DNA of 64,000 bases from Streptomyces sp. Mut1. GTDB taxonomy: Bacteria; Actinomycetota; Actinomycetes; Streptomycetales; Streptomycetaceae. Positions within the stretch are counted from its first letter, which is position 1. Each line of letters opens with the position of its first letter. The translations under genes and the position numbers were made by a program. Where the stretch lies: positions 1,674,001 to 1,738,000 of the forward strand of contig NZ_CP120997.1 in assembly GCF_030719295.1 (NCBI RefSeq), given 5' to 3'. The notes below the pieces were generated by a model. That model made no database searches and was not told the DNA's origin. It saw only the letters and a program-made list of their open reading frames with translations. Shown in pieces: positions 53,342 to 64,000 of the stretch.

Positions 53342-53406
53342 GGGCCTGTCGTCACATTCCCGTCGTTCGCCCGGAGGGCGGCAGACGGGAATGTGACGAC
53401 AGGCCC
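53342..53406 (-). terminator. 23-bp perfect inverted repeat after the DsbA-like gene
   Basis: Arms 53342-53364 and 53384-53406 are perfect complements, starting GGGCCTGTCGTCACATTCCC, with CGCCC-GGA-GGGCG in the loop. The inner end touches the stop codon of the DsbA-like gene. It probably terminates transcription before lgt; the length also resembles small mobile inverted-repeat elements. Confidence 0.65.
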
Positions 53407-54224
53407 TACGGCGTGGGCGTCGCGGTGCCCGGTTTCTTGCCCTTGTTGGCCTCGGCGACCCACTTCTTCAGGTTGGCCACGGAGATCGCCTCGTCGCCGT
53501 TCTTCGGGAAGACCGACTTCCCGTTGAGCAGCACGGTCGGGGTGCCCTGGAAGCCGCCGTCGCGGAAGGCCTGGTTCGACTTCTCGACCCAGGAGTCGTG
53601 CTTGCCGTCCTCGACGCAGCTGCGGAATCCGGGCGTGTCGAGCCCGTCGACCTTCTTGGCGAGCTTGATCAGCTCGGCGTTGTCACCGAAGGTGTCCTCG
53701 GTCTCCTGCGGCTGGTTGCGGTACAGCACGTCGTGGTAGGCGGAGAACTTGCCGGCGTCCTGCGCGCAGGCCGCGGCGTTGGCCGCCTTGAGGGAGCCGC
53801 TGCCGCCCATGTTGCCGTCGATGATCGTGGCCAGGTGGTAGTCGACCTTGATCTGGCCGTCCTGCTCCAGCTCGTGGAGCGTGTCGCGGAACGCGTTCTC
53901 GAACTGGGCGCAGACCGGGCAGCGGAAGTCCTCCCAGATGGTGAGGGTGGACGGGGCGTCGTCCGCGCCGACCCGGATCGCCAGGGCGTCCTTGCCGGTC
54001 GCGCCCGAAGGCGCCACGGCCGGGCCGGACGCCTTGGACTTGTCGCCCTTGCCGTCGGTATTGGCCGCGATCACGCCGATGACGGCGGCCAGTCCCAGCA
54101 CCCCCACCACGGCGGTGGACACGATCAGCGTCCGGCGGCGGCGGTCTCGCGCCCTCGCCTCCTCGCGCTGCTGGATCAGCCGGTCTCGCGCGGCCCTCTT
54201 GCCTTGCTGGTTCTTCTCGCTCAC
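53406..54224 (-). CDS. Membrane-anchored DsbA-like thiol oxidoreductase
   Basis: A 272-residue protein with a basic N-terminus, one membrane anchor (about 33-53, LIVSTAVVGVLGLAAVIGVI) and an extracytoplasmic thioredoxin-fold domain of the DsbA/DsbG type. The active site is FRCPVCAQFE. Two further Cys (AACAQDAG and FRSCVEDG) may form a second disulfide. The start is GTG 54224; the open frame upstream overlaps trpA and was not used. It probably oxidises or isomerises disulfides in secreted proteins. Confidence 0.87.
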   Translation of the reverse strand: MSEKNQQGKRAARDRLIQQREEARARDRRRRTLIVSTAVVGVLGLAAVIGVIAANTDGKGDKSKASGPAVAPSGATGKDALAIRVGADDAPSTLTIWEDFRCPVCAQFENAFRDTLHELEQDGQIKVDYHLATIIDGNMGGSGSLKAANAAACAQDAGKFSAYHDVLYRNQPQETEDTFGDNAELIKLAKKVDGLDTPGFRSCVEDGKHDSWVEKSNQAFRDGGFQGTPTVLLNGKSVFPKNGDEAISVANLKKWVAEANKGKKPGTATPTP

Positions 54225-54300
54225 AACCGCAGCAACGACCCGGGGAGGCACTCGCGTGCCTCCCCGGGCCGAGGTCCACCCGTTCGGATGACGCCCGGTG

Positions 54301-55109
54301 TCAGCGCTTTCGAACACCTTCGGCGAGGTCGGCCGCCAGCGAACGGACGGCGGCGAGGCCCGCCGCCTCGTCGGGGGCGTCCAGCATCCGCTTCACGAAG
54401 GCCGATCCGACGATGACGCCGTCGGCGAAGCCGGCGACCTCCGCGGCCTGGGCCGCGTCGGATACGCCGAGGCCGACACAGACCGGCAGCTCGGTCGTGG
54501 CGCGGGTGCGCCGCACCAGGTCCTGGGCCTGGGCGCCGACCGAGGCGCGGGTGCCGGTGACGCCCATCAGGGAGGCCGCGTAGACGAAGCCGGAGCCGGC
54601 CTCAGTGATGGTGGCGATCCGCTCGTCCCTGCTGCTGGGAGCGACGACGAAGACGGTGGCCAGACCGTGCCGCTCGGCGTGCTCGCGCCACAGCGCGGAC
54701 TCCTGGACCGGCAGGTCGGGCAGGATGCACCCGGCGCCGCCCGCGGCGGCGAGCTCGGCGGTGAAGCGCTCGACGCCGTACCGGTCGATCGGGTTCCAGT
54801 ACGTCATGACGAGGATCGGTGCCCCGGTCGCCTCGTACGCCTCGCGCACCGTGCGCATCACGTCGGCGATCTTCACGCCGCCGCGCAGCGCGATGTCGTC
54901 GGCGGTCTGGATGACCGGGCCGTCGAGCACGGGGTCGCTGTGCGGCAGCCCCACCTCGACGACGTCGGCGCCGCCCGCGACGACCGCCTTGACGGCCTCG
55001 ATGCCGCCGTCCACGGTCGGGAAGCCGGCCGGCAGGTACGCGATCAGCGCGGCCCGGTCCTCGGCGCGCGCGGTGGCGAGCGTGGTGCTCAGCAGTTCGG
55101 TGTTGCCGC

Positions 55110-55113
<4 letters not shown>
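54301..55113 (-). CDS. trpA: Tryptophan synthase alpha subunit
   Basis: Cleaves indole-3-glycerol phosphate to indole and glyceraldehyde 3-phosphate. The 270 residues carry [13 protein letters not shown], the catalytic region [20 protein letters not shown] (Glu and Asp), GCILPDLP and the phosphate-binding [11 protein letters not shown] and GVIVGSAFV. It overlaps trpB by four bases and is downstream of it, giving coupled synthesis of the alpha-beta complex. Confidence 0.96.
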
Positions 55114-56396
<1,283 letters not shown>

Positions 56397-56541
56397 CGTG
56401 GAGTTGCTCCTCGTCATGGCATGGCTGGTTGCAGCGTGTGCGCCGTGAGCGGAGCGCCGCCTCGGCCCGGGGCCGGGGCGGATGCGGGCGCGCGGAACCC
56501 GGCCCTGGTGGGCCGGGGTGTCACGGCGGCCGGGGCTCGCT

Positions 56542-56706
56542 CTACTGCGCGGACCCCGTGCGCCATCGCATGCCGTTGACCTGACCGGGCTCGTCGCCGA
56601 TCACGTACCGCACCCGCCGGCCGTGCACACGGCGTGCCGGGGCCCGGCAGCCGCGGTGCCACGACGGCAGTGCGCAGCGCATCGGCTCGGGGTGCGGGAG
56701 GGACAT
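56542..56706 (-). CDS. trpM: TrpM, small tryptophan-operon protein
   Basis: A 54-residue basic peptide ([20 protein letters not shown] at the N-terminus) that begins nine bases after the trpC stop and lies between trpC and trpB, where Streptomyces have the small gene trpM (trpX). In S. coelicolor this gene has been linked to tryptophan metabolism and development, though its mechanism is unclear. It has three Trp or Trp-adjacent positions and many Arg. A GC-rich hairpin (56498-56517) and 145 non-coding bases separate it from trpB. Confidence 0.7.
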   Translation of the reverse strand: MSLPHPEPMRCALPSWHRGCRAPARRVHGRRVRYVIGDEPGQVNGMRWRTGSAQ

Positions 56707-56714
56707 GGCGCGGC

Positions 56715-57524
56715 TCAGCTCCGGCCGTGGCGCAGGGCCGGGTGGGCGCCGGCGGCGACCAGGTCGGCTACGGCGGTGCGCGGGTCGCGGCCGGTGACCA
56801 GGGACTCGCCGACGAGCACGGCGTCCGCGCCGGCGTTGGCGTAGGCGATGAGGTCGTGCGGGCCGCGGACGCCGGACTCGGCGACCTTGACGATGTGGTC
56901 GGGGATCTCGGGGGCGACGCGCTCGAAGGTGGAGCGGTCGACCTTGAGGTCCTTCAGGTTGCGCGCGTTGACGCCGATGATCCTGGCGCCCGCCTCCACG
57001 GCACGCTCGGCCTCCTCCTCGTCGTGCGCCTCGACCAGCGGCGTCAGGCCGATGGACTCGGCGCGCTCGATCAGGGAGACCAGCGCCTCCTGTTCGAGGG
57101 CGGCGACGATCAGCAGCACGAGGTCGGCACCGTAGGCGCGGGCCTCCCACAGCTGGTACGAGGTGACGATGAAGTCCTTGCGCAGGATCGGGATGTCGAC
57201 CTTGGCGCGGACGGCCTCCAGGTCGGCCAGCGAGCCGCCGAAGCGGCGCTCCTCGGTGAGGACGGAGATGACGGAGGCCCCGCCGGCCTCGTAGTCCGCG
57301 GCGAGCGCGGCCGGGTCGGCGATGGCGGCGAGCGCGCCCTTGGAGGGGCTGGAGCGCTTGACCTCGCAGATGACCGTCACGCCCTCGCCGCGCAGGGCGG
57401 CGACGCCGTCCTTGGCCTGGGGGGCGCGGGCGGCGCGTTCCTTGAGCTCGTCGAGGCCGACGCGCGCCTGCCGCTCCGCAAGGTCGGCGCGGACGCCGTC
57501 GATGATCTCGTCGAGCACACTCAC
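56715..57524 (-). CDS. trpC: Indole-3-glycerol phosphate synthase
   Basis: Closes the indole ring from carboxyphenylaminodeoxyribulose phosphate. In 269 residues it has [44 protein letters not shown] and [10 protein letters not shown], all TrpC hallmarks. The start is GTG 57524 ([20 protein letters not shown] follows), with GGAAGG upstream; the longer open frame is not needed. Confidence 0.95.
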   Translation of the reverse strand: MSVLDEIIDGVRADLAERQARVGLDELKERAARAPQAKDGVAALRGEGVTVICEVKRSSPSKGALAAIADPAALAADYEAGGASVISVLTEERRFGGSLADLEAVRAKVDIPILRKDFIVTSYQLWEARAYGADLVLLIVAALEQEALVSLIERAESIGLTPLVEAHDEEEAERAVEAGARIIGVNARNLKDLKVDRSTFERVAPEIPDHIVKVAESGVRGPHDLIAYANAGADAVLVGESLVTGRDPRTAVADLVAAGAHPALRHGRS

Positions 57525-57650
57525 GCGAGCGGCCCCCTTCCGGAACGGTGACAACGGAACGTACAGGCCACAGGATCAGCCACTCAGATGGTATCCGCAG
57601 GAGGCCGCTGGGCCCGCATCCGGCCACCGCCTGTCCCACAACCTGGGCAT

Positions 57651-58178
57651 TCAGGGAGCGATCGCCGACCCGAACGGCAGATTCCGGACGACGGTGAAGA
57701 TCAGCAGTACGGCTCCGATCCCCCACCAGTGGACCGGCCTCAGAGCGAACCGCCAGGGCCTCCCGGCCGCCTCGCGGACCATCCACACCGCCCAGAGCAC
57801 GGCGAAGAGCCCGTACCCGACGACGGCCAGGGCATTGGAGCCGAAGGCGGCCGCCAGGTCTCCGTGGGCGAAGGCGTGGGCGCTGCGCAGTCCGCCGCAG
57901 CCGGGGCAGTAGATGCCGGTGAGCCGCAGCAGCGGGCAGACGGGGTAGTGGCCCGGCTGGTTCGGGTCGACCGTCGCCACGTAGCCGAAGGCACCGACGA
58001 CGGCGGCCAGGACGCCCACCGGGGTGGCGATCCGGCGCAGCCGGGAGGAGCCGCCGGGCGCGGCGGGGAAGAGCGGCGGGGGGCCCGCCGGGGGGCCGGG
58101 GGCGGGCGGCGGTCCGGCGTCCACCGGCAGGGGGGCCCGGTCGGGTGGTACCGGGGCGGGGGTAGGCGATGCGTCCAC
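57651..58178 (-). CDS. DUF2752 membrane protein
   Basis: A 175-residue membrane protein with a Pro-rich N-terminus and three or four membrane segments. The DUF2752 core CPLLRLTGIYCPGCGGLRSA has a conserved Cys pattern that may bind metal. It starts with GTG 58178. It lies in the trp region between trpC and another small membrane protein, a conserved Streptomyces arrangement. The function is unknown. Confidence 0.82.
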   Translation of the reverse strand: MDASPTPAPVPPDRAPLPVDAGPPPAPGPPAGPPPLFPAAPGGSSRLRRIATPVGVLAAVVGAFGYVATVDPNQPGHYPVCPLLRLTGIYCPGCGGLRSAHAFAHGDLAAAFGSNALAVVGYGLFAVLWAVWMVREAAGRPWRFALRPVHWWGIGAVLLIFTVVRNLPFGSAIAP

Positions 58179-58255
58179 CCGGTGATTGTCGCCCCTGACG
58201 CGCGAAGGCGCAGCCCCGGCCGGGGCCGCGCCTCGTATGCGCGGGTCGCGCGGGG

Positions 58256-58504
58256 TCAGGAGGTCTGCGCGTGGCCGGCGCGGGCCCTGGCGGCGGCCAG
58301 GTCGGCCGACTCCTTCGGCATGCCGAGTCCCGCGACCTTCATCGCGAGGCCGACGACACCACCGATGAGGACGACGCCCATGCCGGCCCAGAAGCCGAGC
58401 GGGTTGGCCGCGACCATGAAGACGCCCGCGACGCAGAAGCCGATGAAGGCGATGATGACACCGGTCCAGGCGGCCGGGGTGTGTCCGTGGCTGCTGCCCG
58501 CCAT
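58256..58504 (-). CDS. HGxxPAAW-motif small membrane protein
   Basis: An 82-residue protein with the N-terminal motif HGHTPAAW and two membrane segments (TGVIIAFIGFCVAGVFMVAA and FWAGMGVVLIGGVVGLAM). This small family is conserved in actinobacteria next to trp genes; no function is established. Confidence 0.82.
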   Translation of the reverse strand: MAGSSHGHTPAAWTGVIIAFIGFCVAGVFMVAANPLGFWAGMGVVLIGGVVGLAMKVAGLGMPKESADLAAARARAGHAQTS

Positions 58505-58641
58505 GAGTTGCTCCTCGTTGGTGTTGCGCTGTTGGAATCGCTCGGGTGGCTGTACGCACGGCCGGTGCCGCTGTGGGTGCCGCTGTGCTGTGAGCTCACG
58601 GCCATTGTCCCGTACGTGCGGGTAGGACGTGAGCTGGGGGG

Positions 58642-59298
58642 TCATGCCTCGCGCGTCGGGTCCTCGCCGCGGTCCAGGGCCTTCCACAGGTCCTCGGGCC
58701 GGTCCGGGTCCGGGGCCCTGGGGGCCTTGCGGGGGCGGGGGCTGCCGTCGCGCTCGTAGCGTCCCGACATCGTGGGCCAGCGGCTGCCGTAGCGCAGGGC
58801 GAGCAGCCCGGCGAGCAGGATCAGCAGGCCGCCCGCCGCCGTGACGTAGGGCCAGGCGGTGTGGGTGAGGGCGGTGATGGTCGCGGAGCTGTCGCCGCTG
58901 GTCTGCGCGGCCTTCTCGTCGAGCGCCCCGCTGTCGGAAGCGCCGAGGAAGGCGCTCAGCGCGGCGCCGAGCCCGCTGAGCGCGAGCAGTCCCGCCACCA
59001 CGCGCCGGCCGGCGGCGCGCACGGCGAAGACGGCGACGAGGGCGGCCAGGCCCACGATGGCGAGGGCGGCGGGCAGTCCGGTGACGTCCTGGCCGTCGGC
59101 GCTCAGGGGCAGGGTGCCGCCGCCGACCTGGGCCTTGCCCTCGGCCCAGGTCTGCCCGGAGGCGAGCAGGACGACGGTCGCGCCGGCCGCGCCGAGGAGC
59201 AGGCCGGCGGCCAGGCTGCGGCGGTTTCCCGCGCTGTCGGGCGCGGCGGCGGCTTCGGCACGTGGCTGGGGTACGGGGACAGCACTCACGTACTCCAC
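58642..59298 (-). CDS. Trp-region conserved membrane protein (TIGR02234-type)
   Basis: A 218-residue protein with four membrane segments. An extracytoplasmic loop between segments 1 and 2 contains GQTWAEGKAQVGGGTLPLSA, and the C-terminal tail is charged (GRYERDGSPRPRKAPRAPDP). It matches the membrane protein long noted between trpE and trpC in actinobacteria. The start is taken as GTG 59298; GTG 59289 is equally possible. The gene is 58 bases after trpE. Confidence 0.82.
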   Translation of the reverse strand: MEYVSAVPVPQPRAEAAAAPDSAGNRRSLAAGLLLGAAGATVVLLASGQTWAEGKAQVGGGTLPLSADGQDVTGLPAALAIVGLAALVAVFAVRAAGRRVVAGLLALSGLGAALSAFLGASDSGALDEKAAQTSGDSSATITALTHTAWPYVTAAGGLLILLAGLLALRYGSRWPTMSGRYERDGSPRPRKAPRAPDPDRPEDLWKALDRGEDPTREA

Positions 59299-59356
59299 TA
59301 TCCCTTACCGGCCCGCGGCGGCCCACCGCGCCCCTCGCCGTGGGCCGGGGCCCGGC

Positions 59357-60844
59357 TCAGGCGGCGCCGAGGCGGTTGGCGGTGTGGACGGCGCGGAGCA
59401 CCGCCGCCGCCTTGTTGCGGCACTCGTTGTCCTCGGCGACCGGGTCGGAGTCGGCGACGACGCCCGCCCCGGCCTGGACGTAGGCGGTGCCGTCGCGCAG
59501 CAGGGCGGTGCGGATGGCGATGGCGGTGTCGGAGTCCCCGGCGAAGTCGAGGTAGCCGACGCAGCCGCCGTACAGGCCGCGGCGGGTGGGTTCCAGCTCC
59601 TCGATGATCTGGAGGGCGCGGGGCTTGGGGGCGCCGGAGAGGGTGCCGGCGGGGAAGCAGGCGGTCAGCACGTCGAAGGCCGTGCGGCCCTCGGCGACGC
59701 GGCCGGTGACGGTGGAGACGATGTGCATCACGTGCGAGTAGCGCTCGATGGACATGAAGTCGACCACCTCGACGCTGCCCGGTTCGCAGACCCGGCCCAG
59801 GTCGTTGCGCCCGAGGTCGACGAGCATCAGGTGCTCGGCGCGCTCCTTGGGGTCGGCGAGGAGTTCGTCGGCGAGCGCCTGGTCCTCCTGCGGGGTGGCG
59901 CCGCGGTGCCGGGTGCCGGCGATGGGGTGGACCATCGCCCGGCCGTCCTCGACCTTGACGAGTGCCTCGGGGCTGGATCCGGCGACGTCGAAGCCGTCGA
60001 ACCGGAAGAGGTACATGTACGGCGAGGGGTTGGTGGCGCGCAGGACCCGGTAGACGTCGAGGGCGCTCGCCGTGCAGGGCGTCTCGAAGCGCTGGGAGGG
60101 CACGACCTGGAAGGCCTCGCCGGCCCGGATGCGCTCCTTCACGTCCTCGACGGCGTCCTGGTAGGCCTTGCCGCCCCAGAGCGCGGTGTACGGGGGCAGC
60201 TCGGAGGCGGGCAGGGCGGCGGGGGCGTTCTCCACGGGGCGGCGCAGGTCCCGCTCCATCGCGTCGAGCCGGGCGACCGCGTCGCCGTACGCCTCGTCGA
60301 CGCCGGTGGCCAGGTCGTTGTGGTTGATGGCGTTGGCGATGAGCAGGACGCTGCCGTCCCAGTGGTCCAGGACCGCGAGGTCGGAGGTGAGCAGCATGGT
60401 CAGCTCGGGCAGCTTCAGGTCGTCGCCGCCGCTGTCGCCGATCTTCTCCAGGCGTCGCACGATGTCGTAGCCGAGGTAGCCGACCATGCCGCCGGTGAAG
60501 GGCGGGAGGCCGGGTTCCTGGTCGTGCGGGGTGTGCAGGGTCTCGATGGTGGCGCGCAGGGCCTGGAGCGGGTCGCCGTCGACGGGGACGCCGACGGGCG
60601 GGGTGCCGAGCCAGTGGGCCTCGCCGTCGCGGGTGGTGAGAGTCGCGGCGCTGCGTACGCCGATGAAGGAGTAGCGCGACCAGGTGCGGCCGTTCTCCGC
60701 GGATTCGAGGAGGAAGGTGCCGGTGCGTTCGCCCGCGAGCTTGCGGTAGAGACCGACCGGGGTGTCGCCGTCCGCGAGGAGGCGGCGGGTGACGGGGATG
60801 ACGCGCCGGTCGACGGCCAGCTTGCGGAACGTGTCGAGGTCCAT
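59357..60844 (-). CDS. trpE: Anthranilate synthase component I
   Basis: Makes anthranilate from chorismate, the first step of tryptophan synthesis, with a TrpG amidotransferase encoded elsewhere. In 495 residues the feedback-binding motif LLESAENG is intact, implying tryptophan inhibition. The chorismate-binding domain shows [38 protein letters not shown] and [20 protein letters not shown]. It begins 11 bases after hisI, so there is no room for a leader-peptide attenuator directly before it. Confidence 0.95.
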   Translation of the reverse strand: MDLDTFRKLAVDRRVIPVTRRLLADGDTPVGLYRKLAGERTGTFLLESAENGRTWSRYSFIGVRSAATLTTRDGEAHWLGTPPVGVPVDGDPLQALRATIETLHTPHDQEPGLPPFTGGMVGYLGYDIVRRLEKIGDSGGDDLKLPELTMLLTSDLAVLDHWDGSVLLIANAINHNDLATGVDEAYGDAVARLDAMERDLRRPVENAPAALPASELPPYTALWGGKAYQDAVEDVKERIRAGEAFQVVPSQRFETPCTASALDVYRVLRATNPSPYMYLFRFDGFDVAGSSPEALVKVEDGRAMVHPIAGTRHRGATPQEDQALADELLADPKERAEHLMLVDLGRNDLGRVCEPGSVEVVDFMSIERYSHVMHIVSTVTGRVAEGRTAFDVLTACFPAGTLSGAPKPRALQIIEELEPTRRGLYGGCVGYLDFAGDSDTAIAIRTALLRDGTAYVQAGAGVVADSDPVAEDNECRNKAAAVLRAVHTANRLGAA

Positions 60845-60855
60845 GGCGGCAGACC

Positions 60856-61236
60856 CTACTGTCCGAGCAGGACGTCGGCGTCGAAGCAGGTGCGGTCACC
60901 CGTGTGGCAGGCGGCGCCCGTCTGGTCGACCTTGACGAGGACGGTGTCGGCGTCGCAGTCCAGGGCGACGGACCTGACCTGCTGGATGTGGCCCGAGGTG
61001 TCGCCCTTGACCCAGTACTCCTGGCGGCTGCGCGACCAGTAGGTGCAGCGGCCGGTGGTGAGGGTGCGGTGCAGCGCCTCGTCGTCCATCCAGCCCAGCA
61101 TCAGTACCTCGCCGGTGTCGTACTGCTGGGCGATGGCCGGGACCAGTCCGTCGGCGCCGCGCTTGAGGCGGGCGGCGATGGCGGGATCGAGGGCGCTGGC
61201 GGGGCGGGGGGTGCCGGGCGTGGGCGTGCTGGTCAT
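60856..61236 (-). CDS. hisI: Phosphoribosyl-AMP cyclohydrolase
   Basis: Third step of histidine synthesis: opens the adenine ring of phosphoribosyl-AMP. In 126 residues it has [31 protein letters not shown], the zinc/magnesium Asp cluster in [12 protein letters not shown] and the zinc Cys residues in [12 protein letters not shown]. It leads the minus-strand hisI-trpE run; the divergent gene starts 84 bases away. Confidence 0.95.
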   Translation of the reverse strand: MTSTPTPGTPRPASALDPAIAARLKRGADGLVPAIAQQYDTGEVLMLGWMDDEALHRTLTTGRCTYWSRSRQEYWVKGDTSGHIQQVRSVALDCDADTVLVKVDQTGAACHTGDRTCFDADVLLGQ

Positions 61237-61320
61237 GCGCCCATTGTGCCGTGGTGGCGCGGGGCGTCCCGGCGTGCGTCCACTGGGCGGACGGGGGACG
61301 GCGGCCGTACGCTGGCGGGC

Positions 61321-61953
61321 ATGTCGACCCATGCGAAGCGCGAACGACTTCTGCTCGCCGACCTGTTGGAGGCGGCGGGCCCGCAGGCCCCGACCCTCTG
61401 CCACGGCTGGACGGCCCGTGATCTCGCGGCCCATGTGGTGGTGCGGGAGCGACGGCCGGACGCGGCGGCCGGGCTGGTCGTCGGACCGCTGCGGAACCGG
61501 CGTGACCGGGTCATGGCCGAGTTCACCGCGAAGCCGTACGAGGAACTGATCCAGCTCATCCGTACGGGTCCGCCGCGGATGTCCCCGTTCGGGCTGAAGC
61601 AGCTGGACGAGGCGGCGAACACGGTGGAGTTCTACATCCACGCCGAGGACGTGCGCCGGGCCCAGCCCGACTGGTCGGCGCGGGAGCTGGACCCGGTCTT
61701 CGCCGATGTCCTGTGGTCGCGTACGGAGAAGGCGGCCCGGATGCTGGGCCGCAAGGCGCCGGTGGGTCTGGTCCTGCGCCGCCCGGACGGGCAGACCGCG
61801 GTGGCGCACCGGGGCACGCCGGTGGTGACGGTGACCGGTGAGCCGGGCGAGCTGCTGCTGTTCGCGTTCGGGCGGCAGGAGGCGGCGCGGGTGGAGCTGG
61901 AGGGTGAGCCGGACGCGATCGGCCGGGTGACGACGGCGAAGCTGGGCATGTGA
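61321..61953 (+). CDS. TIGR03085/DinB-like family protein
   Basis: A 210-residue protein with the four-helix maleylpyruvate isomerase/DinB-like fold ([52 protein letters not shown]). Conserved His residues ([17 protein letters not shown]) suggest a metal site. The family is widespread in actinobacteria, and some relatives use mycothiol. It is divergent from hisI. No substrate is known. Confidence 0.83.
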   Translation: MSTHAKRERLLLADLLEAAGPQAPTLCHGWTARDLAAHVVVRERRPDAAAGLVVGPLRNRRDRVMAEFTAKPYEELIQLIRTGPPRMSPFGLKQLDEAANTVEFYIHAEDVRRAQPDWSARELDPVFADVLWSRTEKAARMLGRKAPVGLVLRRPDGQTAVAHRGTPVVTVTGEPGELLLFAFGRQEAARVELEGEPDAIGRVTTAKLGM

Positions 61954-62011
61954 CCCGCCCGCGCCTCGTACGCGGTGCCCGGCGCGGGAGTCGTACGTAC
62001 GTGCGCCCGGT

Positions 62012-63259
62012 TCAGCGCGGGAGTTCGGCGCGGCGCAGTGGGGTGAGGACGAGGCCGGTGAGGGCGCCGGCCGCGCATGTCCCGGCGCTGGTGACGAAGA
62101 CGGGACCGGTGCCCCACAGGGCGACGGCGGCTCCGGTGACGGGGTAGCTGAGCGGTGCGAGGGCGTGGGTGAAGAGCGTGGAGACCGAGGTGACCCGGCC
62201 GAGGTAGGCGGGGTCGGCCGCGGTCTGGATCAGCGCGCCGCACAGGGCGCCGCCGAGTCCCGCGAAGAGTCCGATGAGGACGGCGACCCCCGCGGCGAGG
62301 GGCAGGGAGGGTGCGTACGCCAGGGCGCCGATGGCGACCGCGCCGATCAGCACGGTGACGCACATGGTGAGCCCGGCCCTGGGTGCCCGGCCGCGCACGG
62401 TGAGGAGCAGTGCGGAGGCGCCCGCGCCGACGCCGAAGGCGGCGACGATCCAGCCCATGCCCGAGGCGCCCCAGCCGCGTTCGTCGCTGAGCAGGATCAG
62501 GCCGAGGTTGAGGGGGCCGACGAAGCCCAGTTCGCTGAGGGCGACGACGAGCATGACGGGGCCGAGCAGCGGGTGGCGGCAGATGTACCGCAGCCCGTCG
62601 GCCAGTTCGCGCCGGGCGGTGCCGGCGGGTTCTGCCGCGTCTTGTTCGGGCAGCGGGCTCATCCGTACGGCCAGCAGGAGGGGCAGCGAGACGGCGAAGA
62701 GCACGCCGGCCGCGCCGAAGGCGAGGACCGGTCCGCCGAGGGCCACGGCCGCGCCGCCGAGCGGGGCGCCGACGACGTTGGCGGTGCGGGCGGCGAGGCC
62801 GCGCATGCCCTGGACGCGGGCGAGCTGGGAGGCGGCGGTGATCCTGGGCGGCAGGGCGCCGACGGCGGGCAGGAAGAGGGCGTCGACCGCGCCGAAGACA
62901 AGCGCGACGGCGACCAGCATCCACACCGTGGGCGAGGTGAGGAGCAGGGTGCCGGCCAGGCCGAGGATGACGAGGCAGCGCGCGGTGTCGCTCGCGACGA
63001 CCACGCGGCGCGGCCCGAGCCGGTCGGCGAGCACTCCCCCGCCCAGCAGCAGCACGGCCCGGGGTATGGAGCCCACGGCGAGCACCAGGCCGGTCTGCGA
63101 GGCGGTGCCGGTGCGGGTGGCGGCCCAGGCGAGGGCCATGTAGTAGACGCTGTCGCCGACCATGGACGCGGTGTACGCGCCGAGCCAGCGCAGGACGTTG
63201 CCGTCGCGGTGGGCCGGGCGGCCGGGTGCCTCGTCGAAGACGGGCAGGGTGGCGGTCAC
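62012..63259 (-). CDS. MFS transporter, probable efflux
   Basis: A 415-residue 12-helix major facilitator of the enterobactin exporter/macrolide efflux-like group ([58 protein letters not shown]). The start is GTG 63259, which has AGAGGA before it; a GTG at 63280 lacks a ribosome site. The upstream ArsR-type regulator gene ends 25 bases away, and the two form an operon. Confidence 0.85.
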   Translation of the reverse strand: MTATLPVFDEAPGRPAHRDGNVLRWLGAYTASMVGDSVYYMALAWAATRTGTASQTGLVLAVGSIPRAVLLLGGGVLADRLGPRRVVVASDTARCLVILGLAGTLLLTSPTVWMLVAVALVFGAVDALFLPAVGALPPRITAASQLARVQGMRGLAARTANVVGAPLGGAAVALGGPVLAFGAAGVLFAVSLPLLLAVRMSPLPEQDAAEPAGTARRELADGLRYICRHPLLGPVMLVVALSELGFVGPLNLGLILLSDERGWGASGMGWIVAAFGVGAGASALLLTVRGRAPRAGLTMCVTVLIGAVAIGALAYAPSLPLAAGVAVLIGLFAGLGGALCGALIQTAADPAYLGRVTSVSTLFTHALAPLSYPVTGAAVALWGTGPVFVTSAGTCAAGALTGLVLTPLRRAELPR

Positions 63260-63284
63260 GGGATCGTCCTCTCGGGTCACCGGG

Positions 63285-63872
63285 TCAGGTCCGGAACGGG
63301 AAGCCGTACAGGTGCAGGGCGACGTTCTCGCGGTTCTCGGTGTCCCCGGCCTCCTCGCGGGTGCGGCCCTGTGCCTCGTACCGCTTGACGAGCGCGTCCA
63401 TCTCGCGTTCGAGGGCGGCGAGCTCCTCGGGGTTCAGCCGGGCCAGGTATTCCGAGCCGAAGGAGGCCCTGCGCCACTCGGGTGCCCAGCCGGGGGTCGC
63501 GTCGAGGTGGCGGCGGTACATGTCGACGTGCTGTTCGAAGGAGAGCCGGCTGACGGCGGCGTGCGTGGCGACCTTCTCGGGGGCGTCGCGGAAGTCCTCG
63601 TCGTAAAAGCGCAGCCCCTTGGACGCGGGCTGCCACCAGCGCTCACGGGCATCGCTCCCCTGCCCCTCGGCCTCCTCGATCAGGCCGTGCTCGGCGAGCT
63701 TGCGCAGGTGGTAGCTGACGAGCGAGACCGCTTCGTCGACCTGCTCGGCGAGCTGGGAGGCGGTGGCCTGCCGGGCGATGTACAGCGCCCGGTAGAGCTT
63801 CATCCGCAGGGGGTGCCCGAACGCCTTGAGGGTGCCGAGGTCGGAGACCCGGCGTGATTCGTCGCTTGCCAT
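63285..63872 (-). CDS. ArsR-like winged-helix transcriptional regulator
   Basis: A 195-residue regulator. The winged helix spans about 12-75 (LGTLKAFGHPLRMKLYRALY, ASQLAEQVDEAVSLVSYHLR, LAEHGLIEEAEG) and is followed by a helical C-terminal part. It is of the PF12840/ArsR type, which often represses a neighbouring exporter and lacks the metal Cys sites of classic ArsR. A perfect palindrome lies 28 bases upstream of its ATG and is its likely operator. Confidence 0.87.
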   Translation of the reverse strand: MASDESRRVSDLGTLKAFGHPLRMKLYRALYIARQATASQLAEQVDEAVSLVSYHLRKLAEHGLIEEAEGQGSDARERWWQPASKGLRFYDEDFRDAPEKVATHAAVSRLSFEQHVDMYRRHLDATPGWAPEWRRASFGSEYLARLNPEELAALEREMDALVKRYEAQGRTREEAGDTENRENVALHLYGFPFRT

Positions 63873-63899
63873 GCCCCGACCGTAGATAGGAAAGGAAAG

Positions 63900-63921
63900 T
63901 TGCGCAATATCTATTGCGCAA
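63900..63921. promoter_or_regulatory. Perfect palindromic operator upstream of arsR-type gene
   Basis: TTGCGCAATA and TATTGCGCAA flank TC, a 22-base perfect palindrome in an AT-rich patch 28 bases before the regulator's start. The size and location fit autoregulation by a winged-helix dimer. Past this site (to 64000) I see no further gene. Confidence 0.65.
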
Positions 63922-64000
63922 TAAAAGTTGCACGCCTGCTTCCGGGGCGCTGCGCGGTGACAGGGCGCGGGGGCGGGGACTGTGCGGGGGCACAGGCGGG

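Noticed and set aside
60845..60855. trp leader peptide and attenuator before trpE
   Set aside because: Only 11 bases separate hisI and trpE.

Overview
The window is about 72% GC, with GTG starts, four-base start/stop overlaps and strong third-position GC bias. Together with the gene set this points to a Streptomyces chromosome. From memory (not checked here), the backbone genes follow the order of the S. coelicolor region around SCO2010-SCO2045: liv transporter, ANTAR regulator, pyk, chorismate mutase, gltBD, VIT-type transporter, ADP-ribosylglycohydrolases, lgt, dsbA-like, trp genes, hisI. Two blocks look accessory: about 8.4-11.2 kb and about 14-28 kb.

Layout. 0-2.2 kb: 3' end of a branched-chain amino acid ABC transporter operon (livM' livG livF). 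2.2-5.4 kb: antiterminator-type response regulator, an odd tRNA with a CAA anticodon, a small HTH/LAGLIDADG endonuclease-like gene carrying a TTA codon, and pyruvate kinase. 5.5-8.3 kb: SIMPL-domain protein and a Tat-exported 5'-nucleotidase. 8.4-11.2 kb: a coupled pair resembling the first two steps of hydroxamate siderophore synthesis (PLP decarboxylase plus N-monooxygenase) without the later genes. 11.4-14.0 kb: aminopeptidase N.

14.1-27.0 kb: a MarR regulator followed, on the opposite strand, by an eleven-gene tightly packed operon (Rieske oxygenase, 76-aa protein, ferredoxin-type reductase, ThDP enzyme, two SDRs, cupin, alpha/beta hydrolase, aspartate dehydrogenase-like protein, two-domain extradiol-type VOC protein, aldehyde dehydrogenase). 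A divergent MFS transporter faces it. This reads as uptake, ring hydroxylation, ring cleavage, and hydrolysis/oxidation of an unidentified aromatic compound. Two near-identical operator-like palindromes sit in the divergent promoter.

27-37 kb: chorismate mutase, AraC regulator with GH35 beta-galactosidase, a zinc-protease-like protein, DEAD-box helicase with cold-shock protein, TetR, PPOX-family protein, rhomboid protease, and an ArsB/SLC13-type transporter. 37-43 kb: glutamate synthase gltD/gltB. 43.5-44.2 kb: VIT1/CCC1-type transporter.

44.5-52.2 kb: a seven-gene, fully overlapping operon with four different ADP-ribosylglycohydrolase paralogues, a ribokinase-family kinase, a class III CoA-transferase and a CitE-like CoA lyase. 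It is preceded by a leader with a long inverted repeat. This is the strongest candidate for an undescribed pathway. 52.3-61.2 kb: hisI, trpE, three small membrane proteins, trpC, trpM, trpB, trpA, a DsbA-like thiol oxidoreductase and lgt, all on the minus strand. 61.3-64 kb: a TIGR03085-type protein, and an ArsR-like regulator coupled to an MFS exporter, with a perfect palindrome upstream.
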